From the NCBI GenBank assembly GCA_026075535.2, contig AP026540.1:7068001-7132000 (forward strand): a DNA stretch of 64,000 nt, written 5' to 3'. Shown here one piece after another: positions 1 through 9,599 of the stretch; position 1 is the first letter of the stretch, and each line of letters begins with the position of its first letter. A program made the position numbers and the translations under genes. Below the pieces are notes generated by a model. It searched no databases, was not told the origin of the DNA, and was given only the letters and a program-made list of their open reading frames with translations. Source of the stretch: Tricholoma matsutake. Its lineage: Eukaryota > Basidiomycota > Agaricomycetes > Agaricales > Tricholomataceae.

Positions 1-355
1 GGCATTTCAAGACTTTTTGTACACAATGCCAAGATAGGACCAAAAAGGTTTTGTCATTGTACCTCAGTTGTTTTTACAGAATTAAACATAATAAACATAA
101 GATGATTTTTCCAGTTCATACATTTTTCTCAAAACCTCGGAAAATGTATAGACTGGAAAAATTGTTTTATGTTTAATATGTTTAATTCTGTCAAAACCAC
201 TGAGGCATAATGACAAAACTTTCTCAATCATATCTTGACATTGTGTACAAAAAGTCCTGAAATGCCAGGATAAGTTGGAAGGCTTTAACAAGCAGATTAC
301 ATCTCAAAATTCCAAAAGACTGTTACATAACCATGGACTGGACCTTCAAACACTA
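1..355. repeat. hAT-type palindromic MITE, left part cut by window edge
   Basis: This is a long imperfect palindrome: the stretch after about 160 is the reverse complement of the stretch before it. It ends at 355 in the hAT-style terminus ...CTTCAAACACTA. A complete copy lies at 55222-55665 with a verified 8-bp target duplication, which identifies the family. The left terminus and left duplication are outside the window, so only the right end is seen here. No coding capacity is apparent. It is inserted in LTR-like sequence that also occurs at 8065-8165. Confidence 0.8.
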
Positions 356-470
356 GTCATGCATATATCACATGTAGTGAGGTTCATCTTATTGTATGAT
401 TGTTTTGTATCATTATTCTCTCTTAATCTCATACTATTCATCCCATGTCTTTATTCTCCTGAGTGTTGGA
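356..470 (+). repeat. LTR fragment of gypsy B2 (5' side)
   Basis: About 105 bp match 8065-8165 almost base for base (shared blocks GAGGTTCATCTTATTG and TTATTCTCCTGAGTGTTGGA). The 8065 copy lies downstream of the same pol fragment, so this is read as the residue of the 5' LTR. The gag, protease and RT that should follow it are missing: integrase sequence starts directly at about 463. Confidence 0.6.
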
Positions 471-1591
471 TGCATCCTTGCAAAATGAGTTCTACTGGCC
501 CAACACGAGAAAGGACCTGCTCAGTGGTTATGTCCCTGCCTGTGCAATGTGCCAATGGAACAAGTCTTGTACCCACAAGACCCCTGGTCCTCTTCACCCT
601 CTCCCTGTCCCAGACCATCAGTTCGAATCCATCACCATCAACTTCATTGGGCCATTACCACTTGATGAGGGTTTCGATAAGATCGTAACCATGACCGATC
701 AATTAGGTGCAGACATTCAGCTGGCACCTTGCAAAACCAGCGCAACTGCAGAAGAGTTTGCCAACGTCTTTTTCAAAACCTGGTGCTGCAAAAATGGTTG
801 CCCAATCAAAATCATTAGTGACAGGGATAAACTCTTCATTTCTAAGTTCTGGAAGGCACTCATGAAACTGATGGGGATCAAACACAAACTCTCCACAGCT
901 TACCACCCCAAGACCCACGGTGCATCAGAATGCATGAACAAGATGGTGGTACAGTGCCTCTGCTACCATGTTGAATGCAACCAAAAAGGTTGGGCACACT
1001 TGTTACCGAGAGTATGTTTTGACATGATGAATACAGTGAATGCTTCCACTGGATTTTCTCCCTTCATCTGGAAGACAGGACACTCACCATGCTTACTGCC
1101 ACCACTTGTTAACAATGGTGATTACCCATCAAATGAAGAGGTAGAAATGACAGGAGCATGGAAACTGATTGAATCTATTGAAACCAATGTTCATGCAGCA
1201 CGGGATAGCCTCCTCGCAGCAAAAATATCACAGGCCCATCATGCCAACAAGGACTGCTCACCAGAACTATCATTCAACGTAGGTGACAAAGTTATGCTTA
1301 CTACTGCCCGACAAAGGTAAGAGTACATGCAGGCTAGGGATGGCAGAGTTGCAAAATTCATGGCAAGGTGGGCGTACAAAGTTTTAGAAGCTTACCCAGA
1401 CTTGTCCACATACAAACTACACCTCCCTCCTCCATCCAAACAACACCCCACATTCCATGTCTCCCAACTTCAGCCACATAATGAAAACAATGTGACGTTC
1501 TTTCCCTCATGAGAACTTGAATGTCCAGGCCCCATCATCACCACTGACAGATCAACAGAATAGTTCATTGACCATATCATCAATGAATGGC
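463..1591 (+). pseudogene. Gypsy B2 integrase, part 1 (degenerate)
   Basis: The reading frame shows the end of the zinc-binding domain (FYWPN...C-x2-C) and an integrase core with IISDRDKLF and YHPKTHGASE, followed by the GPY/F-like region and HPTFHVSQL. It runs into a chromodomain that is cut at 1591 by element A and resumes at 7832. The first catalytic Asp is replaced by Asn (INF where VDF is expected), which is what CpG decay of GAC would give. In-frame stops occur near 1318, 1510 and 1561. It is a dead fragment, related to the integrases at 32927-34226 and 36962-40347 elements, and lacks everything upstream of integrase. Confidence 0.85.
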
Positions 1592-2001
1592 TGTTAGGGC
1601 AACACCCACTATCTGCTAGCTAAGACCGTGCGGGTTCTCTCTACAAGAAGGGGGCAGGATCCACGCGTGTGATGGGAAATTGATGGTTTGATGTGAGGGG
1701 TTATTAATAGGTGAGTTTGTTGAGATAGGCCTTTCACACCGAAAATGTAGGTGGAATACCCAAGAGAACACAACTGGGGTCCCCTAGGCATATATTTAGG
1801 GTTTATATACTATGTTACATATATTGTACATTGTTGTTACCGACGCATGCATACAGGCGCGTACATAGTGATGCGTGCGAAATAATATTCTCATGCTATC
1901 AAGGTGTAGCGTCATTTGGCGTCATTTGGTGTAATGTAGTGTAATTCGACATAATAAAATGAAAATGAAAATTTATTAGGTAATGGGGCTGTTTCCTAAC
2001 A
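1592..2001 (-). repeat. Element A 3' LTR
   Basis: This 410-bp LTR is the 3' copy because gag-pol reads toward it on the minus strand. It has TGTTAGG/CCTAACA inverted ends. It is preceded internally by a polypurine tract at 2005-2014. It differs from the 7417-7826 copy at roughly 15 sites, most of them CpG versus TpG/CpA. Confidence 0.93.
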
Positions 2002-2014
2002 TTACCCCCCTTTT
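2002..2014 (-). promoter_or_regulatory. Element A polypurine tract (plus-strand primer)
   Basis: On the minus strand AAAAGGGGGG lies three bases before the 3' LTR, the usual place for the RNase H-resistant primer of second-strand synthesis. Identification rests on position and composition. Confidence 0.8.
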
Positions 2015-5000
2015 ATGCCTCGACTTCCAGGTGAGAAAATATTATGTTTGTCCCCTCTGTGAAATTTTGGTAAGGCCGGAATTTCATCCCCTCATACACC
2101 ATTCTTGCAATGCGACGCGGAGCATTCGGATTATGTTTAAAGAATTGGGTGATCACGTTATGTGCTCGCTTACAATTCTCTTCGGGTTCCCACAAATTAT
2201 TTTCGTCGGTATAGTTTTTCCACTTTATTAAGAACTCCAATTTGTTCCGTCGAAGATGTGAGTCTAGAATTTCTTCAACTATGTATTCTGGAGCACCTTC
2301 TACTATTATTGGAGGTTGCGGAGTAGTTTGTTGGCCAGGAATAGTGGGCAGACGGTAAAGGCATAAGTGGGATACATTAATCTCGGGATCAATCTTAAAT
2401 GATCGGGGTAATTTTAGCACTACCGCATTAGGCGAGATCACTTTAGAGATCGCATATGGGCCAACTTGTTTCTCCGTAAGTTTCTTCGAAGGTCGTGGAA
2501 TATTCAGGTCCTTGGTACTTAGCCATACCAAGTCACCAACTTTGTACTCTGGAGCGCGTGCTCGAGTACGATCTGCGTGTCGCATCATGTCATCACGTGC
2601 TTTCTTCAATGCCGCCTCTGCTTCCTCTTGTACCCTTTGCATCTTAGATACAAAATCTTCTACCAACTGTACTTTGACTTCCCTTCTGGGTTCTACTCCC
2701 ATGTGAGGATGATATCCATAATTCGCAAAAAAGGGTGTCATACGAGTAGCCGAATGGAATTTATTATTGTGGGAAAATTCGGCAATTGCCAACCATTCGG
2801 GCCAGTCAGTTTGTTGGTAGTTGACAAACATACGTAGGTACTGCTCCAACTCCTGATTCATTCTCTCTGTCTGCCCATCAGTCTGCGGGTGATATGCCAT
2901 AGATAATTTAGTTTGAATTCCTAATATGTTGTTTAGTTCTCGCATAAACGCGGAAGCAAATTGTGGTCCGTGATCGGAGATAACGGTATTGGGTAACCCA
3001 TGTAACTGCCATACCTGATTTAGATAGAGGTGCGCCAAGCCCAATGATGAGGTTTCTGTAGTAGTAGGAATAATATGGACCTCCTTTGTAAAGCGGTCGC
3101 ATACTACAAATATTGCATCGTACCCTTGAGCCTCGGGTAATTCGGTAATAAAATCCACAGATATATCTCGCCACGGCGCTTTAGGTATAGGGTTTGGCAT
3201 TAATTTTCCTGCAGGTTTCTCTGGAAATTTCTTCCCCCTCATGCACGTATCACATCCATCCACATACCCCAACACATACTTTGAAATTCCGGGCCACCAA
3301 TAATTTCTCATTACTAATTCCAACGTCTTCCATCTTCCTGGGTGTCCGGCAATCAGTGTATTGTGATGTAACTGGACAATCTCCCTTTGCAAATCCTGAT
3401 CCTTCAGTACATACACTTTTCCTCGGAACAACACCAACCCTTGTTCCTCAGCCCATTCGTCTCCTTTGATATTACCTTTCTTCTCTCCCTTCAGAGCTTT
3501 CACGGCTTCCACTACTTCATTGTCCATTTCCAAACATTGTCTAATTTTAGACAACATTTCCATTTCCGAGCTATCTATTAATAGATGCCCTTGATGCATA
3601 GCGCAAATGTGAAAGTATTCGGGTTTGAGTAAGGTAACATTTTTATTGTCCTCCTCCACCCCCCTTTTATGATCAATACATCTGGATAAGGCATCTGCTT
3701 TCCTCATTAAGCTTCCCGCTTTATGGACAAAGTGAAAGTTGAAACGCGATAGGAATAGTGCCCAACGCGCTTGCCGGCAATTAAGCTTTTTAGCGGACAT
3801 AAAGTATTGCAGATTTTGATGATCCGTCCAGATCTCAATTTGATGCGTACATCCCTCCAAATAATGCCTCCACGCCTCCAATGCTCATATTATCCCCAAC
3901 ATCTCTTTGTCATGCACATCATAATTCCTCTCCACATCATTCAACCCTTTTGACAAGTATGCACAAGGATGCCATTTGTCATCTTCGCACAGCATTGATA
4001 ATACCGCTCCAGTAGCAAAATTGGATGCATCAGATTCCACTCGTAAAGGGTGTGTGAAATCTACTGGGGCTAATATTGGTCCCTCCACAAACTTCCTCTT
4101 CAACTCCTCAAATGCTGTCTGCTGCTGCTCTCCCCACCTCCACACTACTCCCTTTTGCATAAGGTTATGTAAGGGTGCGGCAATTTTAGAAAAATTGTGC
4201 ACAAAGCGACGATAATAATTTGCGAGTCCCAAGAAGGCTTGAACCTCCTTGACATGGGTGGGCGCAGGCCAATCTGTGATTGCCTGTACCTTGATTGGAT
4301 CCATTTTGATCCCGTCAGGGCCGATCAATAATCCTAGGAACTCGATCTCGCTTGCCCCAAGCACACACTTCTCTGGTTTCAAAAATAGATCATTCTCCGC
4401 CAACCTCTGTAACACCTCCTGCACTATCGCCTCATGATTCTCTTCATCCTCCGTGAATATCAGAATGTCGTCAATAAATATTATTACCATGCCTTTGTCT
4501 ATTACGTCCTTGAAAATGTCGTTCATCATATTTTGAAAGGTTGGGGGACTATTAGTCATCCCAAAAAACATGACAAGCAGCTCGAAGGATCCTCGATGCG
4601 TGGCAAATGCAGCCTTCCACTCATCTCCTTTCTTTATTTGTACATTGTTGTATCCCCATTGTAAATCCAATTTTGTAAAGACCTTGGCTTTTCCCACCTT
4701 ATCAATTATTTCTGAGATCAATGGCAGGGGGTATGCGTTCTTCACTGTCCACTCATTCAGATACCTATAATCGGTACACATCCTCTTCCTTTGGTCTTTT
4801 TTGGGCACAAAGAATATTGGTGACGTCTGCGGTGATTTCGAAGGTTGTATGTATCCTTTGCGCAATTGCTCCTTCAGGAATGCATCCACTTCTTCTTGTT
4901 CCATCGGAGATAACGGATATACCTTTGACTTCTTTGGCACAAACCCTGGCTTCATCTCAATCGCATGATCCCATGGCTTCCACACCGGCATTCGCTCAGA

Positions 5001-5150
5001 CTCCTTCTTTTGGAACACTGACAAATGTTTATGATACACTTTTGGCACCCATTCCTCCACTGGCTTCTCCACCTTCACGATATTCTTGTCCCACGACTGT
5101 CCTCCACGAACTGCTCTAAAGGTTTGCTTCTGCTCTTCTTTCTCGATCAT
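2013..5150 (-). pseudogene. Element A pol: RT-RNase H-integrase-chromodomain, one TGA
   Basis: The first segment (5150 down to the stop) starts at an ATG overlapping the protease stop as ATGA. It holds the RT palm with FIDDIL (residues about 225-230; Phe in place of the usual Tyr) and the start of RNase H. At about 3882-3884 a single in-frame TGA stands where related elements read Arg (DKEMLGII, stop, ALEAW). The 622-codon remainder carries the rest of RNase H (TDHQNL), an integrase zinc finger (HH...C-x2-C), the DDE triad (SVDF, ISDHGPQF, GQTE), and a C-terminal chromodomain (IKWKNYTDENNLWEP). The TGA is one C-to-T change from CGA. Otherwise the gene looks whole. Confidence 0.9.
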
Positions 5151-5836
5151 GATCGGAATTCCCCATTTGGCATTTCCTCATCCTCCACTTCCTCCATCGT
5201 AACAGAATACTTCCTCAGACGTTCTTTCTCTTTCTTTTTCCTTTTTTCTTTCTTCATCTTCCTCCCATACACATTACATTCCTTAGGACAACGAGTCATT
5301 TGTACTTTCCCAGTTTTCCAATCAATTTCGGGATTATGCTTCCGTAACCATGGACATCCTATTATTAGATTGGTTTTCCCAAGATCGCACACTTCGAATA
5401 TGGCTCGCTCCTGATGCTCCTGATACTTTAGTACCATAGTCACCTCCTCCTTGATAGTTCCTCCACAATTGACTGTTCCGTCAATATTGTACACCATTAT
5501 AGGTTGCACCAGCTTGCATGTGTTAATACCGTTTCTGGTAATTAAGGATCGATTAATAAATAATCCTGTAGCACCACTGTCAAGCAACACTTCCACATCA
5601 ATAGCTGCATGCATGTCCACTGTCTTCAGTCCCACAGTCAAGGTGATTTCGGGTTCTATTTGCGCAGAGCGAATAAAGAATTTAGGGGTTTTTGGAAATG
5701 ACATGTGACAATTTTCTTTGTTGCGTGATTCGCAACAGTTGTACTCCTCCTTGATTTCCTTTTCTGATTTACTCTGGGTTTCCTCAGATACTAATACATT
5801 GTAACGATTCTGGGTCACCAATGGGGAAACCTTCAC
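5147..5836 (-). CDS. Element A aspartic protease region
   Basis: This 229-codon frame contains the retropepsin motif LLDSGATGLFI and a downstream NLIIGCPWL strand typical of Ty3/gypsy proteases. It would process Gag-Pol in virus-like particles. It has no ATG at its head: the frame opens at GTG, overlapping the gag stop as GTGA in the -1 frame, so it is probably expressed by frameshifting or termination-reinitiation. Its own stop overlaps the RT ATG as ATGA. In gypsy D protease and RT are fused in one frame, so the second junction could be a 1-nt indel or genuine organisation. Confidence 0.85.
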   Translation of the reverse strand: MKVSPLVTQNRYNVLVSEETQSKSEKEIKEEYNCCESRNKENCHMSFPKTPKFFIRSAQIEPEITLTVGLKTVDMHAAIDVEVLLDSGATGLFINRSLITRNGINTCKLVQPIMVYNIDGTVNCGGTIKEEVTMVLKYQEHQERAIFEVCDLGKTNLIIGCPWLRKHNPEIDWKTGKVQMTRCPKECNVYGRKMKKEKRKKKEKERLRKYSVTMEEVEDEEMPNGEFRS

Positions 5837-6930
5837 TGGGACTCTTCCACAAAATTCTCCTGCTTGCCTTCCTCCTGCTTCACTTCCTCAATTGTAGCTC
5901 CCCTGATCTTTCTCTTCTGCTTGCAATACTTAGAAATGTGTCCTAACTGCCCACAGTTAAAACATTTAAGTGGGGCTCGTCTCCCCACTTGATCAACCTC
6001 CATTGCCTCTGCTGGTGCTGCTGACTCTGTAACTATAGGTGTCACTGCCATGGCCGGTGGCTGTGCCCTCGGAGCTTGCGCCTGAGGCGCCTTTCCTTTC
6101 TCGGACTTTCCTCCTGATGACTTTCCAAATTTACTACTTCTGTACATCAACTTTGACTCCGCCTGTTCCTGCCAATATTGCCGGTCAAGGTGCATTGCCC
6201 AATTATACCACTCATCCAACTTCTCTGGCATAGAAGGTAGTCGGTAGATAGACTTGAATAAAGAGGGATTTAATCCTGCTTTCAAAAACTCTACCAACGT
6301 GGCTTCTCCCATGTCCATTTGCGAAGCTTCTGCTTTGAACTGCAAAATAAATTCATCCGCTGTTAAGGAACCTTGGCGCATGGTCTTTAATTTAGCATTA
6401 GCTGTCGCCTTTGGATTAGGGTCTCCAAACTGTGCCTCCAATCTCTCCAGAAATTCCTTGAAGGTTGCAAATGGTTTATTTCCCACGGCAATTTGATTAA
6501 TAGCCTCATTTCTCCAGAACTGTGCTTTCCCCCCCTGAATGTATGAGAGAGCAAACATAATCCTAGACTCGGCTGTACGAAACTTGGGCTTCCTCCCATG
6601 GATGTACAATACTATAGAGCTGATGAAGGATTTTGTATTCTCCATGGTACCGTCAAAGATTTGCGGGGGCGCATACTTAGGTAAGCGTGCTTTTCCATTT
6701 CTGGATTTCTCCACCGTCTCATCCTCCTGCAATATCCACTCCACCATCTCCTCCATCTCATCATCTCTTTCTCCTGTCGTCTCTGGCTGTACTTCCACTT
6801 GTCTGGGCTGTGATGCTGCCAATACTGACACTAATTGCGACATTTGCACTGTGAGCGCATCAATTTTCGCCTCTAGTGCTGGTATGGGAACAGGATTAGG
6901 ACCGGGATTAGAAGTTGAAGGTTCGGACAT
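5833..6930 (-). CDS. Element A Gag polyprotein
   Basis: This is an intact 365-aa Gag. A proline-rich N-terminus with a short helix is followed by a capsid-like retrotransposon gag domain (about residues 85-250). A lysine-rich linker leads to one CCHC zinc knuckle, CFNCGQLGHISKYC, at about residues 323-336. It packages element RNA into particles. The start ATG is the first in the frame, about 490 bases from the 5' LTR. The TGA stop overlaps the next frame by GTGA. Confidence 0.92.
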   Translation of the reverse strand: MSEPSTSNPGPNPVPIPALEAKIDALTVQMSQLVSVLAASQPRQVEVQPETTGERDDEMEEMVEWILQEDETVEKSRNGKARLPKYAPPQIFDGTMENTKSFISSIVLYIHGRKPKFRTAESRIMFALSYIQGGKAQFWRNEAINQIAVGNKPFATFKEFLERLEAQFGDPNPKATANAKLKTMRQGSLTADEFILQFKAEASQMDMGEATLVEFLKAGLNPSLFKSIYRLPSMPEKLDEWYNWAMHLDRQYWQEQAESKLMYRSSKFGKSSGGKSEKGKAPQAQAPRAQPPAMAVTPIVTESAAPAEAMEVDQVGRRAPLKCFNCGQLGHISKYCKQKRKIRGATIEEVKQEEGKQENFVEESQ

Positions 6931-7403
6931 AATTATAGAATCTGTGATGAATCACTTCTTCGACAAATTCAAAATTTTTCTTCGAGACCTCTCCAAACGT
7001 CTACGGGTCACGTGATAAGGTTCGTCGAGGTTCGTCAATGGTTCGTCATTCGTCGGGCGCCTATTTTGACACTTCGGATCAACAACCCTTCCAACAGTGC
7101 CTGATCTCGGAGATATCACTGAATTTGGCTTGTAACTAAAATAGTCGTCTGAATAGAGTAATGTAAATCGTAACTAAACCAGATCCAATTGGTTGTCTGG
7201 TTGCAGCTGTCCTAATGACGAGCGCTGCCTCTCGATCACTGGCAGTCGCAATGTAAGGCGAGGCCTGGCATCAGCTTACAAAAGAAAAGGTAGATTACGT
7301 ATATACAAGTACTTCCGGCTCATGCCGAAAGGATGAGTAATCGGATGTGGCGTGGTGAAACAATGATGTATGCACAAGTAAGAGAAGGCACACTGATATG
7401 GGA
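6931..7403 (-). other. Element A untranslated leader
   Basis: These 473 bases lie between the priming site and the gag ATG. No open frame or recognisable motif was seen. It is presumably the RNA leader with the packaging signal, by position only. Confidence 0.6.
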
Positions 7404-7414
7404 AGTTGTGTTCT
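7404..7414 (-). promoter_or_regulatory. Element A primer-binding site, self-priming type
   Basis: On the minus strand AGAACACAACT begins two bases inside the 5' LTR. It is not the TGG-initial complement of a tRNA. It is perfectly complementary to AGTTGTGTTCT at 7600-7590, inside the LTR and about 30 bases downstream of a TATA box, i.e. at the predicted RNA 5' end. This is the arrangement known from Tf1/sushi elements, which prime with their own RNA 5' end. The function is inferred. Confidence 0.7.
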
Positions 7415-7416
7415 TC

Positions 7417-7826
7417 TGTTAGGGCGACACCCACTATCTGCTAGCTAAGACCATGCAGGTTCTCTCTACAAGAAGGGGGCGGGATCCACGCGTGTGATGG
7501 GAAATTGATGGTTTGATGTGAGGGGTTATTAATAGGTGAGTTTGTTGAGATAGGCCTTTCACACCGAAAACATAGGTGGAATACCTAAGAGAACACAACT
7601 GGGGTCCCCTAGGCATATATTTAGGGTTTATATACTATGTTACATATATTGTACATTGTTGTTACCGACGCGCGCGTACAGGTGCATACATAGTGATGCA
7701 TGCGAAATAATATTCTCATGCTATCAAGGTGTAGTGTCATTTGGCATCATTTGGTGTAATGTAGTGTAATTCAACATAATAAAATGAAAATGAAATTTTA
7801 TTAGGTAATGGGGCTGTTTCCTAACA
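7417..7826 (-). repeat. Element A 5' LTR
   Basis: This 410-bp LTR is the upstream copy for the minus-strand element. TGTTAGG/CCTAACA ends border it and the right target copy ATGGC follows at 7827-7831. Confidence 0.93.
7590..7634 (-). promoter_or_regulatory. Element A LTR promoter: TATA box and predicted start
   Basis: On the minus strand TATATAAA (about 7634-7627) is followed about 30 bases later by AGTTGTGTTCT (7600-7590), taken as the transcript 5' end because it pairs with the priming site. The same arrangement is kept in the 3' LTR (1765-1775). The start site is predicted, not measured. Confidence 0.6.
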
Positions 7827-7831
7827 ATGGC

Positions 7832-7988
7832 CATGCAGTTGTGGAAAACAATACCTTGTACACTGGGTTGGCTATGGACCAGAATCTGATCTCTGGCTGC
7901 CCCATTCTGAGCTTTTAGAGACAGGGGCCCTGGCAACCTGGGAGTCAGAAACCCAGCACCAGTAAGAATTTTTTGAACATTGAGGGAG
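7832..7988 (+). pseudogene. Gypsy B2 integrase, part 2 (chromodomain end)
   Basis: Across element A the B2 frame continues as YLVHWVGYGPESDLWLP, a chromodomain core, and then reaches a purine-rich GAGGGAG tract directly before an LTR. It is the 3' remainder of the fragment at 463-1591. Confidence 0.85.
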
Positions 7989-8184
7989 TGTAAGAGATTC
8001 TCTCTTACCTCTCAATATTCGCAATTACAAGACTTACACATCATGAGATATACACATCATGGTCATGTAGTGAGGTTCATCTTATTGTATGATTGTTTTG
8101 TATTATTATTCTCTCTTAATCTCATACTACGTTCATCTCACGTCTTTATTCTCCTGAGTGTTGGAAGTCCTTACTTCCTTCCAG
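7989..8184 (+). repeat. Gypsy B2 3' LTR (approximate end)
   Basis: It starts TGTAAGAGATTCTCTC right after a polypurine tract and repeats the LTR block seen at 356-470. The 3' edge is uncertain because a 5'-truncated gypsy D LTR begins at about 8185. Confidence 0.6.
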
Positions 8185-8282
8185 TGCACCTCCAATCCCT
8201 GTAATATGTACTATAATTTTAACTTCAGATTTCCCTTTGCTAGTCCATTAATTAAGTGGCCTTTAAGGTTGCCCTTATAGTA
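8185..8282 (+). repeat. Gypsy D 5' LTR, 3' portion only
   Basis: It matches the end of the solo D LTR at 36331-36413 (TGCACCTCCAATCCCTG ... GGTTGCCCTTATA). The first three quarters of the LTR are missing. Confidence 0.75.
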
Positions 8283-9535
8283 GATACTAGAAAACTCTCT
8301 CCCAAGGCCCAAAATTGTGAACGCGCTGCCCAAGATAGGCAGGTATGGAGTGGACAATGCTTTTCAAAGCTCCATAGACTCCCTACACACTGTTCCTGAC
8401 AGTCCTGCCTTCAGTGTGCCACCATTTTCACTTAATGTGCCCCCTAGTGCCATGGATGCATCAGAGCGCCTCAACGTGCTGGAAAGCAATGTTACTGCAA
8501 TACATGCGAAAATTGATTCACTTAAATCTATTATCGAAAACTTTGTCAGAACCCTTCAGACTAGCTCGACAACCAATATTCCCCCCATTGCAACTCCAAG
8601 CGCGCCCAATAACGATGCACTGCCTAATGCACCCACTAAGGAGCGCGCCCAGATCAAACTGTCCACCCCCCACAGAATTTAATGGTGTGTGTGCACAGGG
8701 GCATGCATTCCTTAATTCCTGTAAGTTGTACATCAGTCTCCAGTTGCATCAATTCATGACAATGCTGCAAAATTTTATTGGGTCTTCACATACATGAAAT
8801 CTGAATGCGCCTATCTCTATGTGGACCATATTCTGCGCCAAACTAAAGAGCTTGGTTCTCTACCTTTCTCCACTTGGGGTGACTTTCTAGCAGAGTTTGT
8901 ATTCCACTTCTGTCCCCTCAATGAGCACCACTGAGCAGTGACATGGCTTGAGTCATCCCCTTACCATCAGGCATGTCAATCCATGGACAATTATATCGAC
9001 AGGTTTAAGGATTTGGTGGACATGTTCCGATGGAACCTCAATCGAGAGATTCAGGACCAGATTGCACAGATGTTGGAAGGGTGCCCAGCAGACGATGATA
9101 TCTATGCTTGGTATGAAGCTGCTTCACTCTGTGATGAGAACTGACTCACAAATGCGGTGTTTAATGCTGCATTCCATGCTCCAACTACCACTCAGGTGCC
9201 CTACACCTTCAATCAAACCCTTCCCCAGTGTAACCCCATTCCTGTCCATCAGACTCCTGCACCAGCTGTCAATGTCCTGGTACCAATGGATGTTGATGCA
9301 GCCTGTAGTTGCACACATAGATTGGATCTCTGCTACCACTGTGGGGAAACTGGACACATGGCCAGAGTGTGTCCCCATCATTAGGATATCTGCATGCTCA
9401 CCTCCAAGGGGCAAGATGAACTCCTCCAGTACCTGTTGGGGCTTGTAGATGTCGAGGAAGCGAAGGATCAGGTTGCAGAGGAGATAAGTCAGAAGTTGTA
9501 GAGGAGCAGGATTTTTCTATTCACAGCAAGTGAAT
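8283..9535 (+). pseudogene. Gypsy D old copy: leader and gag, decayed
   Basis: From about 8317 the frame parallels the intact D gag at 63122-64000, with the zinc knuckle CYHCGETGHMARVC at about 9331-9372. Several stops are TGA or TAG where D has Arg or Gln, and a short deletion near 9020 removes part of the capsid. Compared with the intact copy most CpG dinucleotides have become TpG or CpA. It is non-functional. Confidence 0.85.
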
Positions 9536-9599
9536 TGTATGCCCTTGCTGCCTGTCCATAACCACTTTGAAAGTTTTGTCAGTTGAATCCCCAGAGGAT

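Larger units (their letters stand above)
1592..7826 (-). mobile_element. Complete Ty3/gypsy chromovirus, element A
   Basis: Two 410-bp LTRs (1592-2001 and 7417-7826) begin TGTTAGG and end CCTAACA. They flank gag, protease and RT-RNase H-integrase-chromodomain on the minus strand. The 5 bases ATGGC are duplicated at 1587-1591 and 7827-7831, so the insertion is intact end to end. Joining the flanks restores the broken chromodomain frame of the older B2 element (ends at 1591, resumes at 7832). The only clear coding lesion is one TGA in pol. LTR differences are mostly C/T and G/A changes at CpG sites. Confidence 0.95.

Noticed and set aside
2512..5414. Open frames on the plus strand across element A
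   Set aside because: Antisense shadows of an intact gag-pol; no domains.
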